This document shows positions 58,757 to 64,000 of a stretch of 64,000 bases of DNA, one piece after another. Under the pieces are notes generated by a model. It was not told the DNA's origin and did no database searches. It saw nothing but the letters and a program-made list of their open reading frames with translations. This DNA comes from Plotosus lineatus (lineage: Eukaryota > Chordata > Actinopteri > Siluriformes > Plotosidae), in NCBI GenBank assembly GCA_024760905.1, contig CM045731.1, positions 47,402,501-47,466,500 of the forward strand, in the 5' to 3' direction. Each line of letters opens with the position of its first letter. Position 1 is the stretch's first letter. The position numbers and the translations under genes are program-made.

Positions 58757-59118
58757 TCTTTCATTCATTTGACCAACTGCTGAATCCTTCAAGGGTGATG
58801 GGGAGGTTGGAGGATATCTGAACTTGGAAAAAGGCAGGGTTCTTCCTGAACAGTTCACCAGACCATTGTAGGGCAAAACACACAACCATTCACACTCATA
58901 TCCACACCAAGGGACAATTTGGAACAGCCAGTCAGCATGATGCACATTACTTTGGACTGTTGGGGGAAACCAGAGTAAAAAGATGAAACCCTCGCAAGCA
59001 CGAGGAGATATGCAAACCCCATACACAAACATCCGAGCTGAGCCCAGAACTCAAACTCAGGACCTTCTTACTGTGATGTGGACATGCTAACCCCTCCAGC
59101 ACATTGCCGCCCCATTTG
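58757..59118 (-). mobile_element. SINE-B copy, full length
   Basis: Reverse orientation: accaactgctgaatccttca, ggactgttgggggaaaccag, head ttactgtgatgtggacatgc. Confidence 0.85.
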
Positions 59119-59119
59119 T

Positions 59120-59919
59120 TAATGTTAGCAATCATAAATAACCCAATAATCAGAGCATGCGTCTTAACTAAATGGTTCTTCTTTCTTTCTGGCCATCCAT
59201 TGTAAACGTTCCCGAAGGCGTCTTCATCAGCCCATTTCCTCTTCCTGTTTACACCTGAATGAGTTTTTGTTTTTATTTGGGCTTATGAGTTCTCTTGCCA
59301 CCAACTTAAAAAATATAAAACACATGTTCTAAGATCTAATCCTTTCTTAAGAATTATGAGATAAAAGACAAATATGAGCATTATCCATATGTTTATTGTG
59401 CTTGTTTCGTATAACGCTGCAGCTTATACTGTTACTGTACTGTTGAAGGTTGCCCTCCATGGCTCAGTAGACTGCTTCAGAGGAGACAGTGAATGATAAT
59501 TACCCAAGGGTGTGATGTTTGAGGGAAAAATATGTTGAAGCAATCAGGGTGGGATGTGGTCCATTTCACAGCACAGATGTACATGACGGAATAGAATCTC
59601 ACACATACTTACACACCACCTAGAGCCAAACACTAACTGGGCGCACCATTTAAGTGACTGAGAAGGATAGAAGGATCCACTTACACTGTGTAGAGATTGC
59701 TGAAGACATTTTGAATAATATTCCAGTTGAATCACAAGCAGAAAAATATTTAGACCATAATGGCCTGCATATGGCATCTTATCACTGTACCACGCTGGAA
59801 TTCCGTGAGCTCTTAGAGTGACCCATTCTTTCACAAATATTTGTAGAACCTGTCATGTTATATAAATATGTTTGTAATAGGCAGACCCAAATTCAATTAT
59901 TTGGATGGGTGAATGAATA

Positions 59920-59920
<1 letters not shown>
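59120..59920. other. Non-coding, no recognised repeat
   Basis: About 800 bp, unassigned. Confidence 0.45.

Positions 59921-59921
<1 letters not shown>

Positions 59922-60003
<82 letters not shown>
59922..60003. repeat. (TA)n(CA)n microsatellite
   Basis: About 24 TA units followed by about 16 CA units. Confidence 0.95.
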
Positions 60004-60007
<4 letters not shown>

Positions 60008-60034
60008 CACACAAACACTCATGTACCAACCCCT

Positions 60035-60285
60035 TAGTTCTACAAGGGTTGTGGAGTCTCAGCTGACACTGTGAATGCGGGGTATACCCCAAACACCTCA
60101 CCAGACCATCACAGGATCAACATACTCAAAACCATGCACACTCACATCTAGGGGCAATTTGGAACAGCCAGTTAGCTTAATGTGCATGCTGTTGGACTAC
60201 ATGAAAACTCCACACAGAAACACCCATGCCAGGACCTCGAACCCAGGATGTTGTTGCTGTTAGGTGGACACAGCTAACCCCTATA
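60035..60285 (-). mobile_element. SINE-B copy, internally deleted
   Basis: Reverse orientation: agggttgtggagtctcagct, gggcaatttggaacagccag, then a jump to the head (gttgttgctgttaggtggac). Confidence 0.75.
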
Positions 60286-60332
60286 TGTTATATTTAACAA
60301 AGATGCACCCATCTCTTTCACACATACACACA

Positions 60333-61673
60333 CATTGCCCTCCTTATTTATTAGCACCCCTGGTGAAGATGTGTTATTTCTAATAAATTCAGGTTTTTTT
60401 TCCAAATAATGTAGAACCACAAATGGGGGAAAATCCAACTTTTAATAAAGTGTATTTATTAGGTGGGAAAAATCTGACATTAAGAAATAATTCTTTTACA
60501 TCAAATCATGTGTGTCAAAATTATTAGCACTCATGATGTTAACACTTTGTACAACCCCCTTTTTACCAACAAAACAGCATGTAATCTCTTATAATGTTTC
60601 ACAAGATGGGAGAATACAGAAAAGAAAGAGGGATCTTGGACTATTAAGCTCTGCACAATTTGCCTATCTAGTGACACGGGTCCTCTCCTCTGGACTCTCC
60701 TCTTCAGCTCATACCACAGGTTTTCAATGGTGTTGAGGTCTGGGGACTGAGATGGCAATGGGAGGAGCCTGATTCTGTGTCTGGTGACCCATTTCTGTGT
60801 AAATTTGGCCACATATTTACGGTCATTATCTTGTTGAAAAACCCAGTGATGACCCATCTTCAGTTTTCGGGCAGAGGCAACCAAATTTTGATTTAGAATG
60901 TCCTGGTATTTCAAAGTGTTCATGATGCCATGCACCCTAACAAGGTTTCCAGGGCTTCTGGAAGAGAAACAGGTCCAGAGCATCACCGCTCCTCCACCAT
61001 ACTTCATAGTGGGAATGAGGTGCTTTTCTGCATGCTCATTTTAGTGTTCCACCAGACCCACTTATAGAGTGTTTGTTGCCAAAAAGCTCTCTCTTAGACT
61101 CATCTGACCAAAGCACACTGTCTCAGTTGAAGCCTCAGTACCGCTTAGTTTGTGTTTATAATTGTAAGTGAGAACAGGTTTTTTCTCTGCATGTCTCCCA
61201 AACATCTTGTTGGCATGTTGATGGTGCCTGGTGGTTGTTTTGGAGACTTTGTGACCCCAAGATGCCACTGTTTGTTGTAATTCTTTAACAGTTAGCTTTT
61301 GAGAACTTTTTATTTCTCTTATCAGCCTCCTCACTGTGTATGGTGGCAAAATAACCTTCCATCATTGTCCGGGCTTGTTTACCATTGTTCCGGTTGTTTT
61401 AAATTTCTTAATGATCCATCTGACAGTAGATATGGGCAGGTGCAGATGAGTTTCTACTTTCTTGTAGCCCTAGCCTGACTTGTGATGGTCGACACACATC
61501 TTTGCTATTTGAATGGTGTATTCTTTGTCTTTCCCATATTGAAGAGTGGACAAGAGAAATGGCCTCTGGCACGTCATATTTATACCCCATGGAAACAGTA
61601 AGTGATGAATTATCAAATAAATGTTCCTAGATACTCTGCTCAACTTTGTAAACTACTGTGGAAATGACAGACA
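60333..61673 (-). mobile_element. Old Tc1-like transposon, second family
   Basis: About 1.34 kb. Terminal region gccctccttatttattagca at left and a repeated inner motif (caaaattattagcact) at 60516. Transposase remnants run right to left on the minus strand. The right end abuts the pogo element that starts at 61676, so its inverted repeat there is missing. Confidence 0.82.
60531..61590 (-). pseudogene. Tc1-like transposase pseudogene
   Basis: Three disconnected frames. 61590-61408 is a degraded N-terminal end; 61349-61062 (PPYTVRRLIREIKSSQKLTV, KELQQTVASWGHKVSKTTTR) is the second helix-turn-helix; 61007-60531 (KYGGGAVMLWTCFSSRSPGN, VFQQDNDRKY, SQSPDLNTIENLWYELKRRV) is the catalytic core with the second Asp and the final Glu still visible. 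The first Asp region is frameshifted. Not functional. Confidence 0.85.
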
Positions 61674-61675
61674 TA

Positions 61676-62789
61676 CAGTGGCACCCCACCTTACAAAATT
61701 AATCCGTTCCAGAGCCTTTTTCGGAACCTGGATTTTTCATAAATTGAACCGCATTTTACATGTAAAATGTGTGATTCGTTCCAAGTCCCACAAAACTACC
61801 CCTAAATCCTTTAAAAATTATAAAAGCATACCTTTTAAGGCCTCCTTCTGCTTCAATATCGTACTGATGGTAGACGGGTTAGGCCATATTCCTTTGCGAT
61901 ATCACTCAACCGCATGCCAGAAACCCGCTTCTTCTTTTCACTCGCACTGGGAATCACACGTGTGTGTGTGTCCGCACGTGTGTGTGTGTGTGTGCACGTG
62001 TGTTGACCATGTCTTCTTAGCAGAGTTATAATCTTGCAAATGTTTATGCAAGGTTAAAAGCCTGAGCCAAAAGATAACGTTGCAATGAGCACACTCAAAA
62101 AACTCATGAAACAAGAGTGACTCCTGTCCTTTACATTAAAAGCATTATGGGTGCTCCATAATCTGCCAATGGAGCAGAGCTGCGTCATCCCTCCTAGCCA
62201 ATTGGAGGCCAGCGGGGCGGGATGTTGAAAGATAGTCAATGAGAGAGCAGCTCGTGCATTGTCTGAATGGTGCATTTTAATATTTGAGTGGTGTGTTTGA
62301 ATGACGCATTTCATAAAGAGAATTTGTTTCTTATACAGAGACAAAAAAATTTGGGGCAGTGGTGGTCTCGTGGACAGGGCGCAGGATCACTGATCCTAGG
62401 GTTGGGGGTTTGAGTCCCCGCAGGGTTGTCACTGTCCCCCAGTGCAGCTAACTGGGTTATCAAAGGCGGGCCATGTCTCTCACTGTCTATGGTGAGAGGC
62501 ATGTAAAAGAACCATTGCTGACTTTCATAAAGAGTAGCTGCAAAGCCGTCAGTGTGTTTCTGTCCCTTGCTAAAACGGTTGTGACAGGAAGGGCATCCAA
62601 CGTAAAAACTATGCCAAATCAAATGTGCGAATCAGATGATTCGCTGTGGCGACTCCCGAGAATGGGGAAAAAGCCGAAAGAAAGAAAAAAAAAAAAAAAA
62701 AAAAAAAGAGAGACAAAAAATTTTGGAAAATATTTTTCATAACCTGGATTTTTCGTTTGCTGGGACTATTGTAAGGTGACATACCACTG
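61676..62789. mobile_element. pogo/Tigger-type element with nested SINE-A
   Basis: Ends CAGTGGCACCCCACCTTAC at left and, inverted, CAGTGGTATGTCACCTTAC at right, with TA on both sides (61674-61675, 62790-62791). 61850-61930 translates on the minus strand to a fragment like RVSGMRLSDIAKEYG, a pogo-type helix-turn-helix. Shares internal sequence with the MITE at 22346-22870. Confidence 0.85.
62355..62707 (+). mobile_element. SINE-A copy, full length, RTE-type tail, inserted in the pogo element
   Basis: 18-bp target-site duplication with one mismatch (AGAGACAAAAAAATTTGG at 62337-62354; 62708-62725). Ends in gccgaaagaaag and about 25 A. Confidence 0.93.
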
Positions 62790-62791
62790 TA

Positions 62792-62952
62792 TGTATGTGT
62801 ATATATATATATGAAAAAAAGTCAAATTTTGAGTTTAGATGTACCTACGTAGTATGCTGACATAACGTAATGACGCTGCGTCCATTGTTTACAAATGACA
62901 GATTGAATGTGCCCCTCCTTCTTCCCAGTTCATTTTTATATATACTAGTATA

Positions 62953-63006
<54 letters not shown>

Positions 63007-63380
63007 CAGTTATATAGCATGTTACCCTCGTGTTAAGACGTCGTCTCTGTGATCTTTGTGTTTACACTGTTTTGCGGACTTTTGTAACCCTAAGCAAATA
63101 TGGTTGGTCAGAAACCTAAGCCTACTAGCATGGGTGCAAGTCTCATACACAGAGATGAATTAACTATCTGCTCGGATCGGCACAATCTACCATGCATACT
63201 CAGTTAAGCAAAGAGAGTTGTAAAATGAATGAAAACCCAAGAAAGAGAACTCTTTGCTCTGCTGGTGATTCACATCAGTCCAGGCTGAGTACTAAACGAG
63301 TTCAACAGACCCTTGCTCACTTGAAAGACCGGAAGTCCATATAATCCGCCTTCAAGCCCAGCAAGTGCACTACTTTCGGT
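62792..63380. other. Non-coding, with (TA)n at 62963-63003
   Basis: AT-rich sequence with one TA microsatellite of about 20 units. Nothing else recognised. Confidence 0.5.
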
Positions 63381-63539
63381 ATTGAGCGCCTCACATATTG
63401 TAAGCGTTGATTGGCTGTTATAAGCTTCATGTAAAGTGAGTCGGCTCAGCTTCATGTAGAGCAGTTGTAGTGTAGTTGCTTAGACTTCTCGATTCCAGCT
63501 TCATCTGCAGCCGCCATCTAGCTCATTGAGTGAAAAGAA

Positions 63540-64000
63540 GGCCGAGTGCGTAAGTCCTTCCTGATAGTAAAAAGCTTCTGCTAAGTCAAGAGTCGTACAC
63601 TCCTCGCAGCACACCCTGGTAACTGGGCACCCTACGGTCCCAGGCTAAATATGTGAGGGATCTCAGAGCAGGCTGAGCCCCAGAGGTGTAGTGTGCAGGC
63701 CCACCGGCGTGTGGACATGCCCTGGTACTTACTAATCAACCATCCACCTCCTTGCGGATAAAGCCCTTGAGGTAAAGGCTAAGAGAAGGACAACTCTGAC
63801 TCACAATCCCCAGCTATGGGCAGATAGCACCACTGCCTTGTGGTCATCACGGGAGTTACAAAGGTTAAGGTAAACAGCCCCTACAGAAAATCCGAAGTAG
63901 AGCCCCGAAGGCGGTTGGTCCTCGTGTATCAGCACTTCCCGGCAACTCCTGTAGCCAAGTTGGCACCAACTGTATCGGCTAGCCCCTTCCGTTGGACACT
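63540..64000 (+). other. Unassigned GC-balanced sequence, possible LINE 5' region
   Basis: Composition changes sharply to near 50% GC with no long ORF. Phrases such as gcagatagcaccactgcctt and ggttggtcctcgtgtatcag look like the non-coding leader of a LINE, but I cannot place the family. It continues beyond the right edge. Confidence 0.3.

Overview
This window is vertebrate nuclear DNA, almost certainly from a ray-finned fish. It has intron-split genes with vertebrate splice signals, fish-like Atp9a and Sall4 proteins, teleost Tc1, pogo/Tigger and hAT transposons, RTE-clade LINEs, tRNA-derived SINEs and very many dinucleotide microsatellites. No bacterial, viral or CRISPR-like feature was found.

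Two protein-coding genes are supported, both on the minus strand and in tandem. (1) sall4 (coding exons between 18244 and 12166) encodes a spalt-like zinc-finger repressor. Four coding exons join in frame to 1084 residues, with the N-terminal NuRD-recruiting motif, a C2HC finger, a Gln-rich segment and three C2H2 clusters; a poly(A) signal lies at 10463-10468. (2) The first two coding exons of atp9a, a P4-ATPase (phospholipid flippase), are at 10081-10014 and 705-561. The rest of that gene runs off the left edge. The order sall4 then atp9a, same strand, matches the human SALL4-ATP9A neighbourhood. The predicted sall4 poly(A) site and the atp9a start codon are under 400 bp apart.

Layout: 1-560 is atp9a intron 2; 561-705 is exon 2; 706-10013 is the 9.3-kb intron 1, packed with SINEs, one dead Tc1 and a palindromic AT-rich tract; 10014-10300 is atp9a exon 1 and its GC-rich promoter; 10440-18244 is sall4; 18245-18600 is its probable promoter. 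From 18600 to 64000 I see no host gene: it is a gene desert upstream of sall4, made of repeats with some non-repetitive stretches that could hold enhancers.

The repeats form an interlinked set. An RTE-clade LINE (six copies, one nearly full length) supplies both ends of the tail of a tRNA-derived SINE ('SINE-A'). The SINE-A tail matches the LINE 5' region fused to the LINE 3' terminus. A second group of SINE-A copies has swapped this tail, at one fixed junction, for the tail of another SINE family ('SINE-B', DANA/HE1-like, L2-type end). A third tRNA-like SINE ('SINE-C', GGTAA-type tail) occurs four times. Nested insertions with clear target-site duplications give a relative chronology. No wholly new system was found. 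The most interesting signals are the modular SINE tails and a 93-nt stop-free intron in sall4, placed where the SALL1/3-type third finger pair is missing.
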